From positions 868,001 through 932,000 of the forward strand of contig CAWUHX010000096.1 of the NCBI GenBank assembly GCA_963922205.1: a stretch of 64,000 nucleotides of DNA, read 5' to 3'. The translations under genes and the position numbers were made by a program. Below, in pieces: positions 1 to 10,839 of this stretch (position 1 is the first letter of the stretch; every line of letters begins with the position of its first letter). The notes below the pieces were generated by a model that was not told the origin of the DNA, did not search any database, and saw only the letters and a list, made by a program, of their open reading frames with translations. This DNA comes from Romanomermis culicivorax. Lineage: Eukaryota; Nematoda; Enoplea; Mermithida; Mermithidae.

Positions 1-310
1 TTCTTTGCTGCACCCCCTCATTTTAATGCACCATTTTTTTTTCAAACGCTCTCTAGAGGGTGCGTCTATTCGACAGCTGCGTTAATTCGAGGGGTGCGTT
101 TATTCTTCCAAACCTCAATTTGGGGGGTGCGTCAATTCGAGTTAAGGATAAACGCAACCATCATTTTCCAATTTTATTCAAATTCAACGTTGAAGAAACA
201 ACAAAAATAAATTTTTTTTTGTATGTTAACCTACAACATACCACCCGTAGGATTGATGTGTCACGTGTCGCACGACAGTACATCACCCCTTCGTAACAAT
301 CGCAATGCTG

Positions 311-379
311 GCTCGGTAGTTCAAATTGAAGAACGCTGCACTATAATCACAGACACCTGGGTTCGAATCCCGGTTGAGC
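311..379 (+). repeat. tRNA-like SINE head, copy 1
   Basis: Folds as a tRNA: a 7-bp acceptor stem using G-T wobbles, a 4-bp D stem (GTTC/GAAC), and a T arm with a perfect B box (GGTTCGAATCC). The anticodon stem is poor and the loop would read ATA, so this is not a credible functional tRNA. The same unit with the same flanks (tail with ATTATTTTT and AACAGTGTT) recurs at 580, 4214, 4483, 25196, 25466, 35458(-) and 35894(-), which marks it as the head of a tRNA-derived repeat. Confidence 0.75.
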
Positions 380-579
380 ATTATTTTTCGAACAGTGTTT
401 GGCCATGGTTACAATGGCAATGCGTTTATCCAATACATGTCATGGCGAGGCTTCGATGGTCCCACATTGGTGGGCTGCAGGAACCTGCATCTTCAACAGA
501 TGAGGTCGTCCTTCTTTCAAGGGGGAATTTCATGTGTCGCACCGCTGTACGTCACCCCTTCATAACAATCGTAACACTG

Positions 580-648
580 GCTCGGTAGTTCAAACGGAAG
601 AACCCTACACTATAGTCACAGAGACCCGGGTTCGAATCCTGGTCGAGC
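580..648 (+). repeat. tRNA-like SINE head, copy 2
   Basis: Second tRNA-like unit, 269 bp downstream of copy 1 in a tandem arrangement. The flanks (a TGTCGCAC motif upstream, AACAGTGTT downstream) match copy 1. The T stem pairs through a G-T wobble and the B box is intact. Confidence 0.72.
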
Positions 649-699
649 ATTATTTTTTGAACAGTGTTACGATGGCAACGCGTTTATCCAATACGTGAC

Positions 700-838
700 A
701 GGTGTTTTAGCCAATTCAACGGGTCCCGAACCTGGTCATTTTTGTTGAGCCTTGGTCGGGATGGTTACACCTACGCAGACATTGGCCAATGATGGGGCAG
801 CTCCGGTGCCACCCAGGAAGCCCTTCAACATTGTAACG
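700..838 (+). repeat. Dispersed repeat of the CAACAT family
   Basis: A ~140-180 bp repeat with the landmarks CATTTTTGTTGAGC, GGTCGGGATG and CCCTTCAACATTGTA. Further copies or fragments lie at 4603-4741, 6419-6800, 9638-9790, 40895-41415 and nearby, in both orientations. No coding capacity is seen. It is probably a non-autonomous mobile element. Confidence 0.7.
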
Positions 839-1353
839 CAAGTTTCCTATTTCGAATGATTTTTATTTCCAATGAAAACCTCGGATTATTTTTAATGAAT
901 AAAAATCCACGAAATCCTAGTTTTCTAGCTAGAAGTCTTATATGGAAGTATTAATCAAATTCAACCTGCTATACAGTTATTAATTTTAGATTCATTTGAT
1001 GATGGAACAGCATATCGAAAGTAAATGAATTTTGTCGAAATCGACCACGTATATTGCTTTTTGGTTTCTAATTTAATTATAATTTAGATAAATAAAGTTG
1101 AATAATTGAATGAAATTTCATTCTTCTGTATTCCTCGCGAGCTTGCATGCATTTGCAAGATGACCAAAATTCCTCTTTTTGTATAACATATGTTGCAATC
1201 ATTCCACTGAAATTCACAATATTGATCATCTTAGATATGGAATGCGGTACCTGCACATCATGCAGGTGCCAATGAACGTCTGATTTTTGCCCGCATGTAT
1301 TATTTTGTGTCCACCATGGACCTATGAAAATTTATTATTGCGTCATTTTCGCA

Positions 1354-1361
1354 TATAAATA
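1354..1361 (+). promoter_or_regulatory. Candidate TATA box of chemoreceptor A
   Basis: TATAAATA, followed about 30 bp later by a pyrimidine-rich segment (ATTCATTCGTCTC) suited to initiation. It lies ~275 bp before the ATG at 1633, which implies a long 5' leader or a leader intron. The same motif is at 5257 in the duplicate. The call rests on sequence alone. Confidence 0.4.
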
Positions 1362-1632
1362 GTTGAGTCTTTCGTCGAGTATTCATTCGTCTCTTTTCGT
1401 CTTCCTGTCATCTTTGTTTACGGTCATGTACGTAATGGATACCTCCACTATATTGTATGTGCGGGCCGCCAGTAGAGGATAAACCTAGTGACCCACATTT
1501 GTATATTTTTTCAAATTAGGAACCATTTGATGGGGTGTCGAAAAAATTATTTTTCTCATTTAGTGATGCTAGCGCATTCGCTGACATAGATAATCTCTTA
1601 TAAATGGTTACCCCTTAAACAAGCAATCTATC

Positions 1633-3505
1633 ATGAACTATAGCCAGAACTCTAAAAATTTATGCCAAATATCTCTCGAACAATACGTAATAGCCACGGC
1701 GTACTTTTCGATCTCGGTTTTCTATTTCGTACCTTACGTAATATGCGTGATGATCATCATGACAAATCAAGGCCTCCGTAGTCAACAATATTATCGCATA
1801 GTCGCTAATATGGGCATTACCGACATATTACAATTGACGTTCAACGGGATGTTTGCCGGCATCTTTACCTACGCATGCGTCGATTTTACAAAATCTGATT
1901 TAAAAATGTACGTTAACAAATTCGTAGGCGGTTTGATGAATTTCAATTGGGTCATCTATTGCTTTTTTGCTCATTTGCTAGCTTTCAACAGATTTTGTCA
2001 TATATTTTTCCCGAATCATATAAATTTTATATTTTCGCGTCAAAATACAAATTTAATGCTTTTGATGGTTTGGGTGTATGGTTTCGGTTGGTTCGTAGCC
2101 TATATGGTACCAAATTTCAATTTATTCTATTACGTAGAAGAATACAAATGGGATTATGATATAATACCGTTGTCGAGGAAAGCTTGGCTATCGGAATTGA
2201 TATCTGATTCGATACACGCAACTGGAATGGTGATATGGTATACATGCATTTTGGTGAAGTTGAGAATCAAGGTGACTATTTTACGTAATTTTATTAGCAA
2301 CAGTTGGATAGCACAAAAATTATTTTTCTGTACAAGTCCAAAAATGGTGAAATGCTTCATTATAACACATATTATAACAAAACAATATAATGTATGTAAC
2401 AGAACAATATGTATACGTGACGTTTCAGCAGTAATCCTACTACATTCTTCAGGCTTTCTACAACTTTTACCAAATTTTGACTATCTACCCACGAGCATAT
2501 ATAGAAAATCTAGCCATATGAAAAATGTCCCAAATGGCCTAGTCGATAGTGCTCTTGACTAACAATCTCAAAGCTCACAGTTCCAACAACTCTCCAGTCT
2601 GATAAAAGTTGTAAAAAGCCTAAGTAAGGTAATAAGATTACTGCGGAAACATCACTTATCCATATTGTTCTATTACATACATTGTATTGTTGTGTTATAT
2701 TGTGTGTTATAATAAAGCGTTTGACCATTTTCATGCGGTTGTACAGGGCAAAAAGCAGACAGCAAAAATGGGCTTAGGCTTAGGCTTAGGCTTAGGCTTA
2801 GGCTTAGGCTTAGGCTTAGGCTTAGGCTTAGGCTTAAGTCAGTGCTCAATTGTCGGCGCTCAAATGTCTGGGGCTCAGCTGTCGGTGCTCAAATGTCTGG
2901 TGCTCAGTTGTCACGGGGCTCAGTTGTCACGGGGCTCAGTTGTCAGGGCACTCAATTGTCGGGCGCTCAGTTGTCGGTTAAGCGTACTTTCATTTTTATT
3001 TTCTTTTCTGAGGCGTATACTCACGTTATTTTTTTTATTCAGATGAGTCAAATTCAAAACAAGCAACTTACAACACAAGACAAAAAAGAACGACGCGTCC
3101 TCATGCAAGCCATACTCGTTTGTTTGCTAACCATTTTGACGTTGATCGGCTTTTTCTTAATTCCGGCCATTGTAGAAAATCGTTGGGCGAATTTCGTTTC
3201 AAATTTCCTTTGGCTAGGTTGCGCCGGCAATAATGCAATTATCTATATAATGCTAAACAGGTACGTGAAAGCGACATTTTTAGCTACGAATGCATTTAGT
3301 AACGATGAATATTTTCAGCACTATAAACCGCAAATTCCGTAAACTGGTATTTCATGGTAAAAACGTTTTCGTCAGTAGAATAGTTCCGACCAGGGTTTCG
3401 ATGGTCGTTCAACATTGTTCGACAATTTCGACAAAGAATAAAGAAACTCTAGAGAAGAGGGAGCGATTAGCGGTGAATAATCGACTTACAACCATGCATT
3501 CTTAA
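1633..3505 (+). CDS. Serpentine chemoreceptor A, srt-like (three exons)
   Basis: A seven-transmembrane receptor, inferred to sense chemicals at a sensory neuron membrane. Exons are 1633-2271, 3043-3260 and 3319-3505, giving 347 aa with splice phases that join cleanly (0, then 2). Exon 1 carries TM1-TM5: a TM2 with the MGITDILQL pattern typical of nematode srt receptors, and a TM3 end reading AFNRF. Exon 2 carries TM6 and TM7 and ends in the family-like GNNAIIYIMLN. Exon 3 is the cytoplasmic tail. Intron 2 is 58 bp. Intron 1 is 771 bp and holds a foldback element, a TTAGGC array and a minisatellite. The same exon structure is shared with B (5536-7633) and C (13577-17469). The receptor class is certain; assignment to srt rather than a related srx-type family is from pattern memory. 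Confidence 0.85.
2340..2735. mobile_element. Foldback (long inverted repeat) element in intron 1 of chemoreceptor A
   Basis: The arms at about 2340-2485 and 2590-2735 are inverted copies of one another. Both contain ATTATAACACA, ACAATATGTAT/GGAT and CTTTCTACAACTTTT or its variants. A single arm is also present at 19073-19235. Both orientations give an open frame that is merely read-through of the repeat, not a gene. This looks like a non-autonomous foldback transposon or MITE. Confidence 0.75.
2771..2836 (+). repeat. Interstitial telomeric repeat (TTAGGC)11, intron 1 of receptor A
   Basis: About eleven uninterrupted TTAGGC hexamers, the nematode telomere unit. It is followed immediately by a 14-bp minisatellite (2838-2985). 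It lies in an intron, far from any sequence end visible here. Confidence 0.95.
2838..2985 (+). repeat. 14-bp minisatellite (GCTCAGTTGTCGGC-like) adjoining the TTAGGC array
   Basis: About ten degenerate copies of a 14-15 bp unit with the constant core CTCAGTTGTC or CTCAATTGTC. The same unit flanks the telomeric array at 18.4-18.7 kb. The order, TTAGGC then minisatellite on the same strand, is identical at both places. Confidence 0.9.
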
Positions 3506-3902
3506 ATTAGAAGATATGAAAAGAATGTGATTAACAGTGAATCAAATTTTTGTATATTTTACAAGAATTTACGGGCATATAATTTGTAAAACAGCTCAAA
3601 AGTTAAACAGATTGTAAAATTTGTTTTGCAGTTGTGATGTTGGATAAGGGCTATATAGTAACATAAAATACATGGGTGTCCCAAAAGTTACTTCCAATTT
3701 TTGAATGTTGATAACTTTGTTCAACAAAGTATTCAGCGTACTACCCCAAATAAACATACAGTGCACTTTTTTTTTCAAATGGTTGCTGGAGGTCTATTCA
3801 AGGGGTGCATTAATTCCATCATTTTCCAATTTTTATTCAAATTCAACATTGAAGAAACAACGACAAAAATTGAAATTCCAAATCTACCTCATCATCATCA
3901 TC
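3506..3902. other. Short intergenic gap between receptors A and B
   Basis: No gene is seen. At 3670-3790 there is a segment with GGTGTCCCAAAAGTTAC, reminiscent of a transposon end, followed by a partial copy of the motif found at the start of the 3903 duplication. Confidence 0.5.
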
Positions 3903-4213
3903 TTCTTTGCTGCACCCCCTCATTTTAATGCACCATTTTTTTTTTCAAACGCTCTCTAGAGGGTGCGTCTATTCGACAGCTGCGTTAATTCGAGTGGTGC
4001 GTTTATTCTTCCAAACCTCAATTTGGGGGGTGCGTTAATTAGAGTTAAGGATAAACGCAACCATCATTTTCCAATTTTATTCAAATTCAACGTTGAAGAA
4101 ACAACAAAAATAAATTTTTTTTTGTATGTTAACCTACAACATACCACCCGTAGGATTGATGTGTCACGTGTCGCACGACAGTACATCACCCCTTCGTAAC
4201 AATCGCAATGCTG

Positions 4214-4282
4214 GCTCGGTAGTTCAAATTGAAGAACGCTGCACTATAATCACAGACACCTGGGTTCGAATCCCGGTTGAGC
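4214..4282 (+). repeat. tRNA-like SINE head, copy 3
   Basis: Identical to copy 1 (311-379), carried by the 3903-5620 duplication. Confidence 0.72.
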
Positions 4283-4482
4283 ATTATTTTTCGAACAGTG
4301 TTTGGCCATGGTTACAATGGCAATGCGTTTATCCAATACATGTCATGGCGAGGCTTCGATGGTCCCACATTGGTGGGCTGCAGGAACCTGCATCTTCAAC
4401 AGATGAGGTCGTCCTTCTTTCAAGGGGGAATTTCATGTGTCGCACCGCTGTACGTCACCCCTTCATAACAATCGTAACACTG

Positions 4483-4551
4483 GCTCGGTAGTTCAAACGG
4501 AAGAACCCTACACTATAGTCACAGAGACCCGGGTTCGAATCCTGGTCGAGC
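4483..4551 (+). repeat. tRNA-like SINE head, copy 4
   Basis: Identical to copy 2 (580-648), carried by the duplication. Confidence 0.72.
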
Positions 4552-5256
4552 ATTATTTTTTGAACAGTGTTACGATGGCAACGCGTTTATCCAATACGTG
4601 ACAGGTGTTTTAGCCAATTCAACGGGTCCCGAACCTGGTCATTTTTGTTGAGCCTTGGTCGGGATGGTTACACCTACGCAGACATTGGCCAATGATGGGG
4701 CAGCTCCGGTGCCACCCAGGAAGCCCTTCAACATTGTAACGCAAGTTTCCTATTTCGAATGATTTTTATTTCCAATGAAAACCTCGGATTATTTTTAATG
4801 AATAAAAATCCACGAAATCCTAGTTTTCTAGCTAGAAGTCTTATATGGAAGTATTAATCAAATTCAACCTGCTATACAGTTATTAATTTTAGATTCATTT
4901 GATGATGGAACAGCATATCGAAAGTAAATGAATTTTGTCGAAATCGACCACGTATATTGCTTTTTGGTTTCTAATTTAATTATAATTTAGATAAATAAAG
5001 TTGAATAATTGAATGAAATTTCATTCTTCTGTATTCCTCGCGAGCTTGCATGCATTTGCAAGATGACCAAAATTCCTCTTTTTGTATAACATATGTTGCA
5101 ATCATTCCACTGAAATTCACAATATTGATCATCTTAGATATGGAATGCGGTACCTGCACATCATGCAGGTGCCAATGAACGTCTGATTTTTGCCCGCATG
5201 TATTATTTTGTGTCCACCATGGACCTATGAAAATTTATTATTGCGTCATTTTCGCA

Positions 5257-5264
5257 TATAAATA
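5257..5264 (+). promoter_or_regulatory. Candidate TATA box of chemoreceptor B
   Basis: Duplicate of the TATAAATA at 1354 with identical surroundings, ~280 bp before the ATG at 5536. If it is a promoter, both receptor genes start from the same element. Confidence 0.4.
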
Positions 5265-5535
5265 GTTGAGTCTTTCGTCGAGTATTCATTCGTCTCTTTT
5301 CGTCTTCCTGTCATCTTTGTTTACGGTCATGTACGTAATGGATACCTCCACTATATTGTATGTGCGGGCCGCCAGTAGAGGATAAACCTAGTGACCCACA
5401 TTTGTATATTTTTTCAAATTAGGAACCATTTGATGGGGTGTCGAAAAAATTATTTTTCTCATTTAGTGATGCTAGCGCATTCGCTGACATAGATAATCTC
5501 TTATAAATGGTTACCCCTTAAACAAGCAATCTATC

Positions 5536-7633
5536 ATGAACTATAGCCAGAACTCTAAAAATTTATGCCAAATATCTCTCGAACAATACGTAATAGCCAC
5601 GGCGTACTTTTCGATCTCCGTTTTCTATTTGGTACCTTACGTTATATGCATTATGATCATCATGACAAATCAAGGCCTCCGTAGTCAACAATATTATCGC
5701 ATAGTCGCTAATATGGGCATTACAGACATTCTACAATTGATATTCAACGGAATGTTTGCCGGCATTTTTACGTACACATGCGTCGATTTTACGAAATCCG
5801 ATTTAAAACTCTACGTCAACAAAGTTGTCAGCGGCGTGATGAATTTCAATTGGGTCATCTATTGCTTTTTCGCCCATTTACTAGCTTTCAACAGATTTTG
5901 TCATATATTGCTGCAAAATCGTATCAATTCGATTTTTTCGCGTCGAAATACAAATGTGATGCTTTCGATGGTTTGGCTGTACGGTCTCTGTTGGTTGGCC
6001 GCATATTTGATACCCAATTTCAATTTATTCTATTACGTGGGAGAATACAAATGGGATTACGGCAAAATGCCATTGTCGAGGAAAGCTTGGTTGTTGGAGT
6101 TGATATCGGATATGATACACGTCACTGGAATGTTGATATGGTATACATGCATTTTGGTGAAACTGAGAATTAAGGTAATTACTTGTTTTACTTTAATAGT
6201 CAAAGATAGATAACATGAAAAATTTTAATTTAAACAATTATTGTAATGCAATGTAATGCAATATAAATCTAAATAGTGTAACATAATAAAATACATTGTA
6301 ATATAATTTAATATATATCATAATATATCATAATGCAATATAACGCGAAATAATAGAATATTACATAATATTACATAATACAGTCTACAATCTAAAATGT
6401 AATATTACATTATATTATGTTGAAGGGCTTCCTCAGTGCCACCGCAGCTGACCCATCGCTAGCCAATATCAGGGTAGGTCCGAGCATCCTGATCAGGGCT
6501 TGACAAAAATGGTCAGGTTCAGAACCCATGGATTAACGTAAATGTCATTCCTACTTGTGGAATGTCATATGTTATCATACAACATCCCTGCCCCATGGAG
6601 AAACAGGGGCCCCTGATAGGGTCATCAGTGTTGAAGGGCTTCCTGGAGGGTGCCGGAACTCTCTAGTGAATGGCCTATGTTGGGGTATGTGCGACAATCC
6701 CGACCAGGACTCGATGGGAATGGATGGGTTTGAAACCAGTGGATTAGCTGAAACATCAATCCTACAGGGGGAATGCTGTATGTTATCATACAAGAATTAC
6801 TTAATTCAATGTACGATGTAATATATTGTAGTATATTGTAATATAGTGTGAGGTATATAAAGTAATTTAACGTGACATAATTTAATATCATGCAATGTAT
6901 TGCAATATGATGTATAATGTAGTATAATTTAATACAATTTAACATATTGTAATGTATAGTGTAATATATTGTTAAATTATGTGATGTAATGTAAAGTATT
7001 TTAAAATAATGTAGTGTAATGTAATGTAAGGTAATATAATTTAGTATAATGTAATATAGTGTCATGTGATATAATATATTAAAATATTACAATGTAATAA
7101 TATCAATACTAACATACATAGTGGAACATCATTAATGTTTAAAAAAAGTATTTCACCGTGTTTTCTATTTCAGAAGAGTCAAATCCAAAACAAGCAACTT
7201 ACAACACAAGACAAGAAAGAACGAGGTGTCCTATGGCAAGCGATACTGATTTGCTTGCTAACTACTTTGGCGTTGATCGGCTTCTTCTTAGTTCCTTCGA
7301 TAGTAGAAAATCGATGGGCAAATCTCATATCAAATTGTCTTTGGTTGGGTTGTGCCGGCAATAACGGAATTATCCACATAATGCTAAACAGGTACGTAAA
7401 AGTGGCATTTTTAAGTACAAATTCATTTACGAATACGTACTTTCAGTACTATAAACCGCAAATTCCGCGAATTGGCCTATCACGGCAAAAACTTTTCGGT
7501 CGGTAGAGTGGTTCCAATCAAAGTTTCAATGGCTGTTCAACATTGTTCTACAATTTTGACAAAGAATAAAGAAACTGTAGAGAAGAGGGAGCGATTGGCC
7601 GTGAATATTCAAGTTGCAACCATACACTTTTGA
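5536..7633 (+). CDS. Serpentine chemoreceptor B, srt-like (three exons)
   Basis: Tandem paralogue of receptor A. Exons are 5536-6174, 7174-7391 and 7447-7633, giving 347 aa, the same length as A. The first ~28 codons are identical to A at the DNA level, then the genes differ at scattered positions. All seven hydrophobic segments remain: five in exon 1, two in exon 2. Intron 1 (999 bp) lacks the telomeric array found in A and instead holds AT-rich sequence and CAACAT-family repeats; intron 2 is 55 bp. No premature stop or frameshift is seen, so B appears intact. Expression under the same promoter region as A is likely because their upstream 1.7 kb is shared. Confidence 0.85.
6175..7173 (+). 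repeat. Intron 1 of receptor B: AT-rich repeats and two CAACAT-family fragments
   Basis: 6419-6600 and 6625-6800 are related copies of the family seen at 700-838 (shared CTTCCT, GACCAGGAC and ACAACAT or related motifs). The rest is a simple TAATGTAATATA-type low-complexity tract. No exon is seen. Confidence 0.65.
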
Positions 7634-8066
7634 ATCTGCAGATATCAGGGCAATGAAATATTCTCCGCTAGAAACATTTGATAGAATTTGTTTAGTGAAA
7701 TTGATCTAACCATATAAATTTTATTTAAATTTTTGCAGGTACACATACCCATATTCATATGTCTGTGAGGACATGCTATAAGGTCATATAGGTGCGTATC
7801 TTATGTGAAAGGCCCCCTATGGGTGATTTTTATTTCCTAGTGCAGGCCCTATCCCACAGGCTGGTGCCATGGGACTTGTTTGGCTATTTACCTCATAATG
7901 GAATAGGCCCACGTCCTCTTGTCAGAGGGTCTATTCCTCTGACCTTTGGTCCTCTATTTATTATTATTCTCATTCTTGTTGTAGTGGTGCGTCTGGCTAT
8001 TCATTACGCGGCATGCCCAGCACTCACCACCACCACTACAACCACAATTTCCAAACCATCCATGTG
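7634..8066. other. Intergenic, dispersed repeat fragments
   Basis: No gene is seen. The segment around 7920-7970 (GTCAGAGGGTC...TTTGGTCCTCTAT) is shared with 31055-31100. 8010-8060 (CACCACTACAACCACAATTT) is shared in inverted form with 41215-41260, next to another tRNA-like unit. Confidence 0.5.
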
Positions 8067-8139
8067 GCTCCGTTAGCGCAGTTGACAGCGTGTCTGCCTT
8101 GTATGCAGAAGGTCGAGGGTTCGAGCCCCTCACAGAGCG
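8067..8139 (+). tRNA. tRNA-Thr(TGT)-like gene or SINE head
   Basis: Folds as a 72-nt tRNA. The anticodon stem (TCTGC/GCAGA) and T stem (GAGGG/CCCTC) are perfect, the loop is CTTGTAT with anticodon TGT (threonine), and the D stem uses one G-T pair. The acceptor stem has one C-A mismatch at pair 5. The TTAGCGCAG start resembles elongator tRNA-Met. A diverged inverted copy with the same flanks lies at 41162-41230, so this may be a SINE head rather than a working tRNA. Confidence 0.5.
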
Positions 8140-8216
8140 TTATTTTTCTGACACACCGGCCACGTGGATTTGGGCATACGACATTCTCTAGAGTCCTTTG
8201 TTGATAAAGTTTTCTG

Positions 8217-8627
8217 ACACAATTAAGGAAAAGATGTTTCCTTAATTGCTTCCCTAATTGCGTAAAACCGAAAGGAGAGGATTTTCTACCTTTATATTAT
8301 GCAATCGAAAACAAAACACTTACGCACAAGTGAACAACGGGCGAGAAAATAAAGCGAATCCCTCCCAGGCACTGGGATGAGAAAACAAATGGGTTTCGTG
8401 CGGGGAGGCGGGGAATGGCAAAAATAAAGTGGCCAGCGGGGCACACGTTTAGTACAAAAAACATATATCAATAATAATGCACCATCAGAGAGCCAGTGCA
8501 CGCGCACCGACGTGCGCTACAGTAAGATGACTGTTGATGGTCCGCGTTGCTCACTCCACTTGCTACCTGCAGGCCTCATGTGCGCTTTGACAAAATGACG
8601 AAAATCGGCGGAAAATACACTACAACA
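8217..8627 (-). mobile_element. TGTTGTA MITE, truncated copy (minus orientation)
   Basis: Reverse-strand copy of the family whose complete members are at 28030-28601 and 29571-30129. It keeps the TACAACA end at 8621-8627 and the internal CAAGTGGAG...TACTGTAG block, but lacks the other terminus. No coding capacity. Confidence 0.75.
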
Positions 8628-9637
8628 GATTTAGTGAGTGTGTGTTTCCCGAGGCAGCCAGATCTGTCTCTGAGTTTTTGGTTGGAGTTCAGTAAATTAG
8701 TTCCCGTAGCGACGAGTCGGAGTGGGGCTCAGGTAAGTGACCCTAGATCCCTGTTACTCAGTGTGCAGGGCTAGGCGGAGGTGGTAGCGATCGTGTGGTA
8801 TTTTTGTGTTTCGTATTTATAACTTACATTTTTGTTATTGTTCGTTTGTTTTTCTTTAATACTAATCTCCTTTCATAACACCTCTTCAGCTAGGTACTGT
8901 AGGCAGTTAGGTTCTCTGAGCATTCTTGCTGGGTTAGCGTTAGAGGCCGTACCATATTGCATCTCCCAAGAATGGCGTCCAGGTAGCCGACGGTATACGC
9001 CAGCTTACATTTATAACAATATTATTCTTGGTACAAAAAACTAAAAATTGATAAGAATGTTTTGCATAACTGTGTTTAGTTGTCATTTGGCACCATTTGC
9101 AATTTTTATTCATTTGTTACTTACGCAAGTTTTCTCTTTGATGCTTCGTGGTATCAATACTTTTGTGGCGTCCTAAGCCATTTGTGTTTATTTTCAAAGT
9201 TCATTTCGGTGTACTAGTGCGTAGTTTCTTGGAGAGTGTGTCCTGTTCGTCAGTGTATCTTGGTCTCGTCAGAATCCTGTCTTATTTTTCTGCTAGGTGG
9301 CATATAAGCAGTGAGGAGTTTTCCCGGGATCTGTGGCTCTCAGGGCTGACCCTGGTATTTAGTGAGTTATGGCACCGTTTCCTATTCTTCTAACCTGTAT
9401 TGTGTTTGTTCATTCAGTAATAACAATTTCGTTCCATCCCAGTCTTTGGCTAGGTACTACCTTTTCTCTCCCTCATCTCACGTAGTTAGCATTAGGGTTG
9501 GTTAGAACTAAGTTAAGATCTCCCAAGGTAGTCAGGGTATATGTGCCATCATTATACGTATATGTATACATTTACATATACATATACCTATAGTTTACAT
9601 ATATAATTATACAATATTATTCATGTATATATAAAAT
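8628..9637. other. Gene-free segment with dispersed repeat pieces
   Basis: No convincing coding sequence. 8890-9000 (TTAGCGTTAG...TCTCCCAAGAATGGC) and 9430-9545 are related to 33705-33800, all ending in a CAGGGTAT or CGGTATAC-like motif. They look like fragments of one retroelement or repeat family. Confidence 0.5.
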
Positions 9638-9790
9638 TGTTGTATGGCAACATACAACATTCCACCCATAGGATTGATGTTGTAGCCAATCCACGGGTCC
9701 TGAACCCGGCCATTTTTGTTGAGCCCTGGTCGGGATGCTTACACCTACCCCGACATTGGGCAATGGTGGGACAGCTATGGCGCATAGAAG
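9638..9790 (+). repeat. CAACAT-family dispersed repeat
   Basis: Starts ATGGCAACATACAACATTCC and contains CATTTTTGTTGAGCCCTGG and GGTCGGGATG, as at 700-838. Noncoding. Confidence 0.7.
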
Positions 9791-10206
9791 GTGGAGCAAC
9801 CTTTTGATAAGTTTCGAGAATTTTCATCCCCCACAGTAGGCGGAGCATAACTAACGTGCTCAATTCTGACTGGTTGGCTATCTCAATTTTTTCATCTTGA
9901 TTCCTAAAAAAAGTTGTTGAAGATTATTCTTCTGTACTCAGAATGATTTTTGAGAACTAGATCCATCATTTGAAAGCAGATTTAGCCAATGCTCATAATT
10001 ATATAAATTATATTCGTAATTATAGCTTGATAAGCATTATCTGATACATATCTTAGGCTATGATAACGTTACATGATGTGCAATTACAAATGATACATAT
10101 CCTACAGTATGATGACATTACATGATGTGCAAGTATGCATGTCTTTCAGTATGATCATGTAATATGATGTGCAGATACATTTCATGCAATGCATTTTTGT
10201 GAAAAG

Positions 10207-10300
10207 TTCTGGAACCTTCCAGAATATTCTATCATATACTTTACATGTACATTCTACAATGTTGTAGAACATTCTGTGATTTTCTGTCATAGTATATAAG
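10207..10300 (+). promoter_or_regulatory. Five-unit heat-shock element with downstream TATA box
   Basis: 10207-10229 shows five alternating TTC/GAA triplets, each separated by exactly 2 nt, a perfect extended heat-shock element. A second, inverted TTC...GAA pair is at 10249-10270, and TATATAAG follows at 10293. It lies in repeated DNA: a related HSE-plus-TATA unit is at 11743-11786, and both are followed later by the shared motif ATTAAACTTAGCT (10795, 11823). Most probably the promoter of a mobile element. No downstream coding sequence is recognised. Confidence 0.65.
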
Positions 10301-10839
10301 CTGTGTTGTTTTGCATAGTTGTGCCGTATATGCAATGAAGATTACGGAAATTACACAATCGTAATAAAATGCAGGAGAAAAACTGGCTCATGTTGTTAAT
10401 CCATGGAACTTCCCTTAATCGTTCAAGGTTTTTGGATGCCCAAACTTGGCATGCATTAATTTATCCAAATGTTCAAACCATTTTCCAAATAGTTTGACTC
10501 AAACTAGATCACACGTTTGGACTCCCTTTTCACAAAATATGCAACGTGCGGAGCCACACAAAAACCGACTGCTCAGGAAGACAAAACAAAACAAGAATGA
10601 AAACTTGCATCACTTCTTCGGCTACAGTAGCCACGCCCCTTTTCGGACTTCTCGCTTTTTCATCCTTTAATGCAAACTTGCTGATCTTTTGTGACAAATG
10701 ACAAACATTTTGATATTCACCCTGAATCACTCCATTACATTCATTCATTCATTTATCAAGTACCTGAGTATTGTAAGTTGTGTTAGTTAGCCTTATTAAA
10801 CTTAGCTGTTTTGTAATGACCAGATTTTGTGAAGCACTT

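Larger units (their letters stand above)
1..1717. repeat. Left copy of a ~1.7 kb direct duplication upstream of chemoreceptor A
   Basis: This stretch is repeated at 3903-5620 (offset 3903) and is almost identical base for base. By eye I find only one extra T in a poly-T run near 3940 and three substitutions between about 90 and 145. Identity continues through the ATG of the receptor into its codon ~28, after which the two genes diverge. The left copy may extend beyond the window. It contains two tRNA-like units (311-379, 580-648), a dispersed repeat around 700-838 and a TATA box near 1354. No other gene is visible. Confidence 0.93.
3903..5620. repeat. Right copy of the ~1.7 kb upstream duplication, before chemoreceptor B
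   Basis: Counterpart of 1-1717, ending in the first exon of chemoreceptor B. The near-perfect noncoding identity beside visibly diverged coding sequence points to recent gene conversion or a very recent duplication whose breakpoint lies in exon 1. Just before it, 3790-3900 holds another partial copy of the motif found at 4030-4105, so the repeat is internally reiterated. Confidence 0.93.

Noticed and set aside
311-379. Functional tRNA-Tyr with anticodon ATA
   Set aside because: The anticodon stem has two mismatches, the anticodon is atypical for Tyr, and the unit recurs with fixed flanks in many places.
223-588. 121-aa open frame, also at 4126-4491
   Set aside because: It runs across two tRNA-like repeat units and is identical in the duplicate only because the whole segment is duplicated; no domain or signal peptide.
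7792-8204. Two overlapping open frames near the tRNA-Thr-like unit
   Set aside because: They read through repeat sequence shared with 31 kb and 41 kb and through the tRNA-like unit.
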